A DNA stretch of 64,000 nucleotides from an uncultured Alphaproteobacteria bacterium (GTDB lineage Bacteria > Pseudomonadota > Alphaproteobacteria > Rs-D84): positions 157,455-221,454 of the forward strand of contig CARVLU010000001.1 of the NCBI GenBank assembly GCA_949082785.1. The letters are read 5' to 3'. Positions 1 to 9,400 of the stretch are shown here, in pieces. The notes below the pieces were generated by a model. The model saw only the letters and a list, made by a program, of their open reading frames with translations. It did not search any database and had not been told where the DNA came from. Every line of letters begins with the position of its first letter. Position 1 is the first letter of the stretch. The position numbers and the translations under genes are program-made.

Positions 1-101
1 ACGTGAAGCAATCCAGTGAATAATGAACATTTCCATTTTCCTGGATTGCCACGCGGCGTCCGTCTTCGCTACGCTACGTCGCGACTTGCTCGCAATGACA
101 A
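1..101. repeat. Dispersed palindromic repeats, left flank of XRE cassette 1
   Basis: Two pieces of one repeat family. Positions 1-16 are the tail of a unit ending in gcaatccag, cut by the window edge. Positions 41-101 are a full unit that opens with ctggattgcc and closes with ctcgcaatgacaa, with a GC-rich imperfect palindrome between. The same ends recur at 596-697, 13523-13681 and 26990-27148, always beside an XRE cassette. No coding sequence is seen here. Palindromes with these ends are, from memory, scattered through many bacterial genomes; whether they move is unknown. Confidence 0.75.
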
Positions 102-110
102 CGCGCCACG

Positions 111-338
111 TCAACACGCGACGCGGCCACGCTTGATAATCAACATCGCAAACGCACCATGGAAAACGCGGCGCAGGGTACCTTCTGCGAACAAATCGCG
201 GCCACGTTCACATTTCAGATAATCTTTCTTGGTCATTTTCAATAATGCCGCCGCGTCACCGGCACTGATTTTCAAATGTTGTCGCGCACAGCGCATGATA
301 TTGCCGTAATACTGGGCATCGATTAATATTTTTGACAT
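111..338 (-). CDS. Small XRE-type HTH protein, copy 1
   Basis: A 75-residue protein that is little more than one helix-turn-helix of the XRE/Cro type: residues about 13-55 carry the pattern ARQHLKISAGDAAALLKM followed by a C-E-R-G turn. It is a diverged paralogue of the proteins at 13265-13492 and 26732-26959; the centre is shared, the C-terminal tail (RGRVAC) differs from theirs (RSRDNL). The ATG start has a weak AGGAG-like site and lies 23 nt past the terminator hairpin of leader RNA copy 1, so expression should need read-through. Likely role: DNA-binding regulator, perhaps of its own leader or a resident element. This copy has no hairpin terminator after the stop. Confidence 0.75.
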   Translation of the reverse strand: MSKILIDAQYYGNIMRCARQHLKISAGDAAALLKMTKKDYLKCERGRDLFAEGTLRRVFHGAFAMLIIKRGRVAC

Positions 339-361
339 AGTTTAAACTCCTTTTACGTTAT

Positions 362-534
362 AAAAAACACCGCCGCACAGGATTGTGGGCGGTTGGAGGC
401 TCAAAACTATTCGTAGAAATAGTGTCGTTTATTGGATATTCACGACCCTCCAACCAACGTGGGTTGGAGATGTTTTGTGTCATCGCTGACATCTACGAAA
501 CGGCTTTTGAGAGCCTACACCGGTTTCCCAATGC
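362..534 (-). ncRNA. Structured leader RNA, copy 1 (XRE class)
   Basis: Minus strand. Promoter: -35 TTGAAC (564-569), 17-nt spacer, -10 TATAAT (541-546), so the RNA should begin near 534. Fold elements, 5' to 3': hairpin with GCGA tetraloop (478-491, stem TGTCA/TGACA); arm a CTCCAACC (462-469); arm b GGTTGGAGG (447-455); hairpin GTCGT/ACGAC; hairpin CTATT/AATAG; arm c CCTCCAACC (391-399); terminator hairpin (369-393) with a T-run (362-367). Arm b can pair with a or with c. The XRE gene begins 23 nt later. Function unknown; attenuator is my inference. Confidence 0.7.
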
Positions 535-540
535 GTGTCT

Positions 541-569
541 ATTATATCGCATCCCGCGCGAATGTTCAA
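541..569 (-). promoter_or_regulatory. Promoter of leader RNA copy 1
   Basis: TTGAAC and TATAAT separated by exactly 17 nt on the minus strand. The same boxes with the same spacing sit before copies 2 and 3, and the flanking sequence (a TAAATTTAAAT-like stretch upstream) is conserved too. Confidence 0.75.
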
Positions 570-595
570 GGAATTTAAATTTATTGGTGTGTTTT

Positions 596-697
596 CTGGA
601 TTGCCACGCCACTGACGTGGCTCGCAATGACAAGGGTGTTGAATTGCCTGGCACTGTATCTCCTTTGTCATTGCGAGCCATCGGCAAAGCAATCCAG
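596..697. repeat. Paired dispersed palindromic repeats
   Basis: A forward unit at 596-633 (ctggattgcc ... gcaatgacaa) and an inverted unit at 665-697 (ttgtcattgcg ... gcaatccag) face each other across a 31-nt spacer. The forward unit is identical to that at 13523-13560 and 26990-27027. Here the pair lies upstream of the XRE cassette, whereas copies 2 and 3 have it downstream. Confidence 0.75.
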
Positions 698-758
698 TAA
701 ATTATTGTCGCCGCCGAATGGCGGGGACATAACAAAAAATCCCCCGGGTGGGGGATGG

Positions 759-1949
759 TTATTCGGCGGATGTGGGCACACCGGTGACGCATGCCTTGTA
801 CTCGTCGGGTTCCAGCATTGTCCAACACTGGTCCTTTAAATCGGCGTTGCGGGTCCGCCCCTTGCCATAGGCCATGGTTTGCGTGTTATATTGCGCGGCA
901 TCGCGGCAATAACTGGACGCGGACGCGTTGTCGTCAAATATTTTACCGGTCGGGCAACGCACACAAACGCCCGTGGCCGACGGAATGCCGACACGGTTGT
1001 CGCCCGTGCATTCGATACAGGTCCGGTTTGTGGACGACGTAAATGCCATCCCGGGCGCCATACAACGGTATTCATAACAACTGCCGTTGGCGTGCATGGC
1101 ATGTTCCGATTCCTGGAAATCGGCGGCGGCCCAACCGGTGCAAATTGAATTCAGATTACATGTGTTCTGGTTAATCGCAACGCAGTCATTTTTGGCGGGG
1201 TTGGGCTGGTACCCATCTTTGCACAATAATATTTTTTCGCCGGCGCCCCACAGTGTTGCGGTGGACACCATGCGTTTCCATCCGGAACGTTCGGCACGGA
1301 AAATCATCGGTTGAACAAATGCCCCATGACCCGACGGCAAGAAATCAGATATCGCCAGAATCATGTCGTGTTCCTGCTTCTTATGAACACCACACGATTT
1401 ATTTTCGTCCCAATGGAACATATAAATTTCATTTTCAACGCTGGGGCCGCTGTGCGTGATTTGGTATTTGGAAAAATCACTGCGTTTAATCGGAACGGAA
1501 TCGCATGTTGACGAAATGCCGGCACTGCACCCGTCGCCGCTGAAACCGGCCTTGCACAGCCAAAAACAATCCACGATATTGCCCGCGGGGTTATAGTATG
1601 TGGTCCACGCGTTGCCCTTGTTCTTGTTCGCGCCCTGTAACTGGGTCACACAGAATTTGGCGCCATTTTCGTTCACGTCGCGCGCGACCAGCATTAAAAT
1701 CGCCCCTTCGTCCAGGTATGTCCCGTGGTTGGTTCCAACATTATCATCACGAATATTGACCCAGTTTTTGCACCCGGCCAAACTGTTGCCGACACATGTT
1801 TCCGCACCGATGTTGTGCGTTTGACAATGCGACATGCCCGGGTTACCCCAATGCTGTTTCATGGCGTTGTTGTTCCGGCCGCCCGCAATCGCCGGCACCG
1901 AACATGCACATAAAACCGTTGTCAAAATGAATGTCGTTACTGTCTTCAT
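759..1949 (-). CDS. Cysteine-rich secreted protein
   Basis: A 396-residue exported protein. Residues 1-22 form a signal peptide (hydrophobic core, then PAIA-GG). The rest holds more than 20 cysteines in short spaced groups such as CLLCKDGYQPNPAKNDC-like and CVRCPTGKIF, the pattern of small disulfide-bonded EGF/TNFR-like modules. It shares the CxxCP style with the proteins at 32686-33261 and 63490-64000 but has no leader RNA. It follows the secreted protein at 1992-4355 by 42 nt, so both may be one transcript. Probably envelope-exposed or extracellular; molecular function unknown. The start has only a weak GGGA site. Confidence 0.75.
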   Translation of the reverse strand: MKTVTTFILTTVLCACSVPAIAGGRNNNAMKQHWGNPGMSHCQTHNIGAETCVGNSLAGCKNWVNIRDDNVGTNHGTYLDEGAILMLVARDVNENGAKFCVTQLQGANKNKGNAWTTYYNPAGNIVDCFWLCKAGFSGDGCSAGISSTCDSVPIKRSDFSKYQITHSGPSVENEIYMFHWDENKSCGVHKKQEHDMILAISDFLPSGHGAFVQPMIFRAERSGWKRMVSTATLWGAGEKILLCKDGYQPNPAKNDCVAINQNTCNLNSICTGWAAADFQESEHAMHANGSCYEYRCMAPGMAFTSSTNRTCIECTGDNRVGIPSATGVCVRCPTGKIFDDNASASSYCRDAAQYNTQTMAYGKGRTRNADLKDQCWTMLEPDEYKACVTGVPTSAE

Positions 1950-1991
1950 TGTTTATATCCCGTGGGTGTGGGGCATGCGCCCCCGCGCCCA

Positions 1992-4355
1992 TTATAAATA
2001 ACAGATATCTGTTTCCCAATAACCGCCAATTTTGTCACACATCTTTTGATACCATTCGGTGGTGAATGTACACGAATTGCTGGCCTGATCAAATTTGGCA
2101 TACCCATTGCCACCGGTATTTTCATCCTGTGCCAGACACTGGTACCGGACGGTATTCTGGATACAGTAACCGCGTTCGTTTTCATCGGCCGCACTGGCAT
2201 CCGGGGCGCCCGTGCCATAAACATTTTGGTAAAACGCCAATTCCTTGGTTTCGCCGGCCGCATCTTCGGCATCAACCCACAGCCCCATGGCTTCGTCTTC
2301 GCAGGCAACTTCCAGAATTGTGGACAATTCAACTTCGATATCCGTAATCAAACGTTCCACCGTTTCGTTAATCATGGATTCGTTCAAATCGGACGCACCA
2401 CTGGGGTCTTTGCAGTACATGTCGGCCCGGTTCAAGAAATCCGAACGCAATTTGGCCGGCGACATGTTGCGGCAATTCCAGGGATAGCCGTGGTTTTTGT
2501 CGCCCCCCTGTGGTGTACAGGTATCCTTGGCATAGTTGGTCAGGGCGGTTGCGCACCCTTCGGATACGCGGACGGTATCAACGGTCGCGACAAAGTTCAC
2601 CAACGCGGCCAGACCGCAATTCGGCGTGGTCAAACGACCATTGTCGTCAAACGAACACTGGGGGTCGTTGGGCCCCGCGTACAGTGCGGCACACGCGGCA
2701 ACCTGATCCGCGCACATGGTGCGGGCCGCACGCGCACCCAACGCGCCGGAATATTGCGATGTCGTGTTGTCAAAGCTGGCCAACGCGCCCGTCTGGGTGT
2801 CATAGCATTGTGCCATGGTGCTGACACAGGATGCCTTGACTTCTTCGATTTTGGCGTCTTGGGCCTGGGCGATTTCGATTAACGCGGCACGCTTGAATTC
2901 CGTCCAGACAATGTCCGACATGTCGCGGCATGTATCCAATGCGGTGGTTGCAAACATGCGTTTGCCATCCAAAAATGAATTAAACCGCGGATTTGTGCCC
3001 AATACATCGGAACCACCATCCAGTTTAATCTGGGATTGCAATTCAAACAGACGCGGCGTATAAATCGGGTCGCCCGTGTTGACATCAATATAAACACCAC
3101 TGTAATCCAAGCATTTCTTGTAATTGGTGCCACATGCCGTGTCGGCGGTGATGGCCGTCTTTACCTTGGCAATACATTCGTTGACATCGGCCGAATTGTG
3201 GGCGCGATATTCTTCCAGGCGCGCTTCGCGCAGGTATTTTTCAGCCGTGCGCACGGTTTGGGATACGGCTTCTTTCTGGGAATTGATTTTCTTTTCGTAT
3301 GCGTTGCAATCCTGGGTGATTAAAATGTTATAGGAACTTTTGGCCATGGTCAAAACGGCGTCGTTTTCGCACGTTGATTTGACCAGTTGCAGACACTGTT
3401 TCTGGGCGGCATTGTATAATTCCTGACCTTCTAACGCGGTCAAATCCTGGGTATTGGTGGAAAATATGGAATCCGCGCCACCCGACCAGATATCATCCAA
3501 ATCCGTATTGAAATCCAACGACAAAACACCCAAAGACAAGCTGTTGTTGGTGTTGGTGGTGGCCTTTTTCTTGCCGGACAGCAAATCGCCGATTTCATTC
3601 AAAATGTTGGCGGCGCCACTGGTGTCGTTTTTAATTGCCGCTTCGCCCACGGTGGCGGTGTACATCGCATTCACTTCGGCGGCGGTTTTGTCAACCGCGT
3701 TCAAATTATTATCTTCGAACCGCATCAGCAACGTTTTCGCTTCGTCCAGGGCATTTTCCGTATCACGAAATTCGGTGAATTTGGAACTGCAAAAGCAACG
3801 GCGATATGTTTCGTTCGCCTTGGCACAGAATTGGTCCATGCACGTACTGTAAGAATCGCGGCATGTGGCATATCCGCCGCCAATTTTCGACACATCGTCA
3901 AACACAGCGGTTGCGCGCGCGGTTGCCGCACGGGATGCGGTGGCACCGGTGGCGGCACTGCGCGCCGATGTGGCGGGCGCGGCACTGCGCACGACGGCGT
4001 TTGTCGCACTGCGCGCCGATGTGGATTCGGGTCGCGCGGCGGTGTTAACGGTTCGCCGTTGGGCGGTCGCGCTGCGCGCGGTGGATGTGGTGGAATTTGT
4101 TGCCATTGGCGTCACGGCCGATGTCCGCTGAATCGTCGCGGCCGGGCGACGCACGGCGGCCGCACGGGAAATCGTGTTGGCCGTTGTGGCGGACGGGGCG
4201 GCGGGACTGCGCGTTATGGCGCGCCCATCGCGTCCGGTCACGGGCGTGGTGGACGACCGCGCATTCGGCATCTGGGCCCCATGGGACGGCACGTGCACAC
4301 CAATGGCCATCGCCATTAATGATAATCCGCAAAAATTTAACAGTTTTGTTGCCAA
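1992..4355 (-). CDS. Large exported protein with Ala/Thr/Arg/Ser-rich N-terminal region
   Basis: 787 residues. The start is a TTG (4353-4355) with AGAGAG upstream, giving a signal peptide (residues 1-27, ending SHGA). Residues about 30-150 are low-complexity A/T/R/S with recurring SAR/ATS steps. Then comes a helical region with paired cysteines: near residue 160 the pattern C-x6-C-M-D-x-F-C, followed by RRCFCSSKF. The protein at 59884-60972 has the same order: signal, A/T/R/S region, then C-M-N-D-Y-C and RCYCSAKL. The two are paralogues of an undescribed secreted family. The C-terminal half (about 450-787) has further Cys pairs and no domain I recognise. Confidence 0.75.
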   Translation of the reverse strand: MATKLLNFCGLSLMAMAIGVHVPSHGAQMPNARSSTTPVTGRDGRAITRSPAAPSATTANTISRAAAVRRPAATIQRTSAVTPMATNSTTSTARSATAQRRTVNTAARPESTSARSATNAVVRSAAPATSARSAATGATASRAATARATAVFDDVSKIGGGYATCRDSYSTCMDQFCAKANETYRRCFCSSKFTEFRDTENALDEAKTLLMRFEDNNLNAVDKTAAEVNAMYTATVGEAAIKNDTSGAANILNEIGDLLSGKKKATTNTNNSLSLGVLSLDFNTDLDDIWSGGADSIFSTNTQDLTALEGQELYNAAQKQCLQLVKSTCENDAVLTMAKSSYNILITQDCNAYEKKINSQKEAVSQTVRTAEKYLREARLEEYRAHNSADVNECIAKVKTAITADTACGTNYKKCLDYSGVYIDVNTGDPIYTPRLFELQSQIKLDGGSDVLGTNPRFNSFLDGKRMFATTALDTCRDMSDIVWTEFKRAALIEIAQAQDAKIEEVKASCVSTMAQCYDTQTGALASFDNTTSQYSGALGARAARTMCADQVAACAALYAGPNDPQCSFDDNGRLTTPNCGLAALVNFVATVDTVRVSEGCATALTNYAKDTCTPQGGDKNHGYPWNCRNMSPAKLRSDFLNRADMYCKDPSGASDLNESMINETVERLITDIEVELSTILEVACEDEAMGLWVDAEDAAGETKELAFYQNVYGTGAPDASAADENERGYCIQNTVRYQCLAQDENTGGNGYAKFDQASNSCTFTTEWYQKMCDKIGGYWETDICYL

Positions 4356-4413
4356 ATTTTATTCTCTCTGCTGTGATTTTACCATTTTTGGGCCATCGGA
4401 ATCAACACCCAAT

Positions 4414-5052
4414 TTATTCAATACAGCAATTAACCGCATTTTTTACCCATTCACCCAAACGCTTTACCGTGGATTTGTTTCCACCCGCCGCCAACGGGCA
4501 TGCAGACGGCGCCGCCGCGGTGGTGGCGGTGCGGGATTTTTTGCCGCGCGCCGATTGCGGCGCGGTTTCGGTGTCGCCCATCGCACGTTCATAGACATCC
4601 GGGGCGATTTTTTCCACACCCGACAAATCAATCATGTTCATATTGATGCCCCAGAACAGGGAATATAAATCGTACGCTTTGTTGAACAAATTGTACGCGT
4701 CGTCGGTGTTGCCGGCCGACAAAGCCTTGGTCCCGACTTCCATCAGGCGCATTGACGCCGCCAACAAATGCTTGGAAATGCACCAGACTTCGCCCGTTTC
4801 GGCGGTGGATTTCTGGACGATGCGTTCCATCAATTCCTTGCGCATGTCGCGGATGGTGTTAATCATGTCGTAAAATCCGGTCTTGCCGGTTTTGCCGCCG
4901 CTGAAAAAGAAGTGTTCTTCCAGCGAAATCAAATTCATCAGCGCGATGGACAAATCTTGGTCCGACGACAGGTCCAACGGATTAACCTTTTTCGCGGCGT
5001 CGGCACGCTGTACCATTTCATTCAGCGTCATTTTTTGTTCTGTTTTTTTCAT
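4414..5052 (-). CDS. Conserved hypothetical cytoplasmic protein
   Basis: 212 residues, no signal peptide or membrane segment. Good AAAGGAAA ribosome site before the ATG. The first 145 residues are helical (LEEHFFFSGGKTGKTGFYD around residue 44; GEVWCISKHLLAASMRLMEV around residue 88) and look like a folded all-alpha domain; the tail (150-200) is Ala/Thr/Lys-rich linker ending in NAVNCCIE. I do not know the family. It lies between a membrane protein (5073-5588) and the secreted protein at 1992-4355, all on the minus strand, so co-transcription is plausible. Confidence 0.7.
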   Translation of the reverse strand: MKKTEQKMTLNEMVQRADAAKKVNPLDLSSDQDLSIALMNLISLEEHFFFSGGKTGKTGFYDMINTIRDMRKELMERIVQKSTAETGEVWCISKHLLAASMRLMEVGTKALSAGNTDDAYNLFNKAYDLYSLFWGINMNMIDLSGVEKIAPDVYERAMGDTETAPQSARGKKSRTATTAAAPSACPLAAGGNKSTVKRLGEWVKNAVNCCIE

Positions 5053-5072
5053 GTTTGATTTCCTTTGGCAAA

Positions 5073-5588
5073 TTACAGATAGATGATGGCGGCAAAAACG
5101 GCCGTCGCAATCATTAAAAAGGACAGGGGAACAACCACCTTTTGAAAGGCAAAGCGGGCGTGGCCGCCATTATCACGCTTTATCTTTACATACCAGCGTG
5201 CGCCCAGCCAAAACGCAATCGTTCCAACCACGACGCCCAATAAAAACCGGTCCATCCCCCACAAGGTATTTGCCCCAAATGTCAGCACGCCCGGCATAAA
5301 ATACAGCGCCCCCAACAATGCGTAATACCCGACAAAGGGCACGACAATCTGCCACAATGGGTTAGTCACGCCACGCTTTTTCAGCCAACCGGCCGTCCAG
5401 AAAAACAGCGACAATGTCAATCCGCCCGCCCAAATGCCGGTAATCACATCATCAACGCCCAACAGACGCGCCCCTTCTAGCCCGGCGCCAACGGCAACCG
5501 TGCACACCGGGCAAACCGCCCAGGCCGACACGACCGCAAACACCGTCATTGCCAGTGCGCCCGATAAAATTTTACACAGATTTTTCAT
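5073..5588 (-). CDS. Small integral membrane protein with CPVC motif
   Basis: 171 residues. The ATG at 5586-5588 is preferred: it follows AGGACAGG and gives a hydrophobic N-terminus. A longer reading would run into rsmH. Four hydrophobic segments are visible (about residues 7-24, 38-60, 75-97, 145-168). Right after the first is CPVCTVAVGAG, then LLGVDDVITGIWAGGL; this combination belongs, as I remember, to an uncharacterised membrane family also seen in candidate-phyla bacteria. The two Cys may bind metal or act in redox chemistry. Function unknown. The start lies 59 nt after the rsmH stop. Confidence 0.7.
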   Translation of the reverse strand: MKNLCKILSGALAMTVFAVVSAWAVCPVCTVAVGAGLEGARLLGVDDVITGIWAGGLTLSLFFWTAGWLKKRGVTNPLWQIVVPFVGYYALLGALYFMPGVLTFGANTLWGMDRFLLGVVVGTIAFWLGARWYVKIKRDNGGHARFAFQKVVVPLSFLMIATAVFAAIIYL

Positions 5589-5647
5589 ATTCCTGTCCTT
5601 CGTCCCGTCTTGTTTTGATTGATAATAGAAAAAAGTCGCACCACCGG

Positions 5648-6496
5648 TCAATATGATTTTATAACGCCGCGCATATGCGCACTGCGCGCGCGGGGGTTGT
5701 CGGCCAATTCCGCATCCGATGGCGTTACCGCACGCATCGCGATAAACGGCGCCGATGCCACCGTCGGCATGCGCGGGTCGCCCGGGGCGGACGTCCAATC
5801 ACGAAACGTGTTTTTGACCAATCTGTCTTCCAATGAATGAAAGGTTACACAAATACACATCCCGCCCGCATGCAGATGATCCGGCACCGCCGCCAATGCG
5901 CGTGTAACTTCGCCCATTTCGTCGTTGACCGCAATCCGCAGCGCCTGGAACACGGGCGCGACATCGCGCGGATTATGGATTAAATCGCGCAGGGCAAATG
6001 TGGTTTTGGGGGCCGCATCCTTTATCGCGCGGGCAATAACGCCCGCCCGCGACACATCCCCGTAATCGCGCAGAATGCGCGCCAAATCGGCAACGGATAA
6101 TTGTTCGATTAATTCGGCCGCACTGGTGCCGGCGCCCGACATACGCATGTCCAGCGGCCCGTCACCGCGGAATGAAAAGCCGCGGTCCGGGATATCAATC
6201 TGCATCGAAGAAATGCCCAAATCGAACACAATCGCGTCAAACGTGCCCGGCAATTCGGCCAACGCGGAAAACGGGCGGGGCACAAATGTAAATCGGTCGC
6301 CGAATTCGGCCCGCATGGCGTCGGCATCCGCGCGCACATTCGGGTCCCGGTCAAACGCCACCACATTGGCGCCCGCATCCAGAAACGCGCGCGAATATCC
6401 GCCCGCCCCAAATGTACAGTCAACCACCGTGCGCCCGCGAATATCCCCCAGCGCCGCCATCACATCATTTAACAAGACCGGAATATGTTTCATCAT
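5648..6496 (-). CDS. rsmH: 16S rRNA (cytosine-1402 N4)-methyltransferase RsmH
   Basis: 282 residues, close to the usual 300. Methylates N4 of C1402 in 16S rRNA with S-adenosylmethionine. Seen: N-terminal MKHIPVLLNDV, the SAM-binding loop DCTFGAGGYSRAFL (about 26-39), FDLGISSMQID and DRGFSFRGDGPLDMRM (the RsmH signature), and a C-terminal FHSLEDRLVK. The ATG overlaps the dnaE TGA stop (ATGA), so translation is coupled to dnaE. In most bacteria rsmH opens the division and cell-wall cluster before ftsL and ftsI; here neither follows it. Confidence 0.95.
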   Translation of the reverse strand: MMKHIPVLLNDVMAALGDIRGRTVVDCTFGAGGYSRAFLDAGANVVAFDRDPNVRADADAMRAEFGDRFTFVPRPFSALAELPGTFDAIVFDLGISSMQIDIPDRGFSFRGDGPLDMRMSGAGTSAAELIEQLSVADLARILRDYGDVSRAGVIARAIKDAAPKTTFALRDLIHNPRDVAPVFQALRIAVNDEMGEVTRALAAVPDHLHAGGMCICVTFHSLEDRLVKNTFRDWTSAPGDPRMPTVASAPFIAMRAVTPSDAELADNPRARSAHMRGVIKSY

Positions 6497-9400
6497 TCAA
6501 TTTCCACACGTATCCCCAGGGCGACCAAATCCCCCGCGGTATTCGCACTTAGTTCCACCAAATTCGGCAACGCCAGTGACGCAATCTTGTCCGCGGCGTG
6601 CAGGTTCAAGAACACCTGGGTATGGCCACGGGGCAACACGTCCAGTGCCTTTTTCACGTCGGCCAAGACCGCCGAATCCCAGATGTCCAGTGTCATTTTC
6701 TTGGCAATTCGGGCCATCCACTGCGACAGGGGGGCAATCGAATCCACAAAAATGGACACCCGGTCGTCACGCGCCGACGTTTTTCCCGAAATCAAGACCA
6801 CATTTTCGCCGGACAAAATCTGGGCAAACGCGGCCGCAGATTCCCCGAACGCAACCGCATCGATGTTGCCGAAACTGTCGGACGCGTTGATGGTTATCAT
6901 ATCCTTGCCAGTTTTGGTCCGGCGGCGCGAGAACGAATTAACATTTGCGGCAATCTGAACCGGTTTTCTGTCCCCCAAGGCTTCCAAAGTCGCACTGGTG
7001 GCCAGTTTTGCGCGCGCAATCAAATGTTTATACTGGTCCAGCGGGTGTGCCGATATATAGAATCCCAACGCCGACAATTCGTTTTCCAAACGCTGGCCGA
7101 ATGTCCATGGGGCGGTTCTGGGCAAATTCTTTTGCAGACGGTTTTCGGTGACATCATCTTCGACCGTGTTCGCAAACAGCGACAACGAATTGCCCCCGTC
7201 ACGCGATTTCGACGCATAGGATAAAATCGCATCCGCATTCATATATACCGCCGCCCGGTTGGATTCCAGTGTGTCCAGAACGCCCACCTTGGCAAAGGCT
7301 TCCAAAATACGCTTGTTAATAATCGGGGCACAGCGTTTGGCAAAATCGGTCAGATTCTTGAACTTTCCATTTGCGTTGCGTTCGGCGACAATGGCGTCGG
7401 TCGCGGCGGTTCCCACCCCCTTGATCGCGGCCAGGCCATAGATAATCTTGCCATCGCGGACGGTGAACAAAGATTCACTTTCGTTAATATCGGGCGCGAC
7501 GATGGGAATGTTAAAGTTTGTTTTCGCGTCATCCACGAAAATTGCCAACTGGTCCGTGTCATTCAAATTACTGGACATGGACGCGGCCAAGAATTCCGCC
7601 GGATAATTCGCCTTTAAATACGCGCACTGGTTCGCGACGATGGAATACGCAATCGCGTGCGATTTGTTAAACGCGTATTTGGCAAATTCTTTGAATTTTT
7701 CCCACAAATCTTTGGCGGTGACGCGGTCCAACGTTTTTTGTTCTTCGCAGCCGTCCAAAAACTTCACTTCCAATTCGTCCATCATCTTGGCGATTTTTTT
7801 ACCCATCGCCTTGCGCACGTTGTCCGATTGACCGCGGGTAAATCCCGCCAGGGCGCGCGTCAACTGCATCACCTGTTCCTGGTACACGATAATGCCATAT
7901 GTTTCTTTTAAAATCGGTTCAGCCTTTGGGTGGACGAATTCGACCGGTTCGTCGCCGTGCATACGCGCGATAAATTGTGGGATAAATGCAATCGGCCCCG
8001 GACGGTTCAACGCGTTTAACGCCGAAATTTCCAAGAAGCTGGTCGGGTGCATCTTGCGCAGGGTTTGCTGAACGAATTGGGCATCGAATTGGAATATGCC
8101 TTCGGTTAATCCCTTTTGCCACAGCGCCATTGTTTTGGCATCATCGACCGGAATTTTATCCAAATCGATATTGATGCCGCGCGTTTTGGCAATCAGTCGC
8201 GTGGCATATTTCAACACCACCAACGTTTCCAACCCCAAAAAGTCGAACTTAATCAATCCCGCCGATTCCAGATAATGGCCGTCAAACTGGCATGACGGCA
8301 ACGGGTTGGCCGGGTCGCGATAAACGGGGGCAATTTGTGTCGTGGGACGGTCGCCGATAACAACGCCGCACGCATGCTGCCCCAGGTTGCGCAGACTGCC
8401 TTCTAATTCTTCGGCGACGGTGACCACCTTGCGCATGTCATCGTCGTTGTCCAAAATGTCTTGAATTTCTGTGGATGTTTCGACGGCATCCTTTAACGTT
8501 TTGGCGTCCTGGGGGATTAATTTAGACAACCGGTCCGATTTGGAATAAGGCATCCCATACACGCGCCCAATATCGCGGATGGCGCCGCGGGCCTGCAAAC
8601 TGCCGAACGTGATGATGCGGCAAACGGAATCGTGGCCGTATTTGTCGCAGATATACGCCAACACGCGTTCAATCCCCGTCGGTTCAAAGTCCACGTCAAA
8701 GTCGGGCATGGAAATACGGTCCGGGTTCAAGAAACGTTCGAACAGCAACCCATACTGTAACGGATTAACGTGCGTAATCCCCAGCGCCCACGCCACAATC
8801 GAACCCGCACCCGACCCACGGCCCGGCCCGGTCAGCACGTCGTTTTTGCGGCACCAATCGATATAGTCCGCAACAATCAGGAAATATCCCGGAAATCCCA
8901 TCCCGATAATAACCTGTAATTCAAATTCGGCCTGTTCGTAATATGGTTCCGTGTCCGTGATATTATGCTGCCGCAGGCGTTCGGCCAACCCCGACATCGT
9001 GTTGTCGCGCAACATCTGACATTCGGTTTCCAAATCGTCCCCAAATCGCGGTAACAGCGGGCGTTCATGAACATTGACCATAAAACCACAACGCTGGGCA
9101 ATGTTGACGGTGTTTTCGACCGCTTCGGGCAGGTCGGCGAACAATTCCACCATTTGCTGGGGCGATTTAAAATACTGTTCGGAAGATTTGCGCGGTCGTT
9201 CGGGGTCAATAACCTTGGTCTGGCCCAGAACACACCCCAGGGCGTCCGCCGATTCATAATTTTCCGGCGCGGCAAAGCACACATCATTGGTCGCCACAAT
9301 CGGGATATTCATATCCAACGCCAATTTCAAAAATCCGGGTTCGGTTTTTTCTTGTTCTGGAAATCCGTGCCGCTGTAATTCCATATAAAACCGGTCGCCA

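Noticed and set aside
383..828. Overlapping small open frames at the left end
   Set aside because: They lie across leader RNA copy 1 and the palindromic repeats, with no coding character.
3831..4319. Long plus-strand open frame opposite the A/T/R-rich secreted gene
   Set aside because: Gly/Arg/His-rich translation is the mirror of the repetitive minus-strand gene; no ribosome site.
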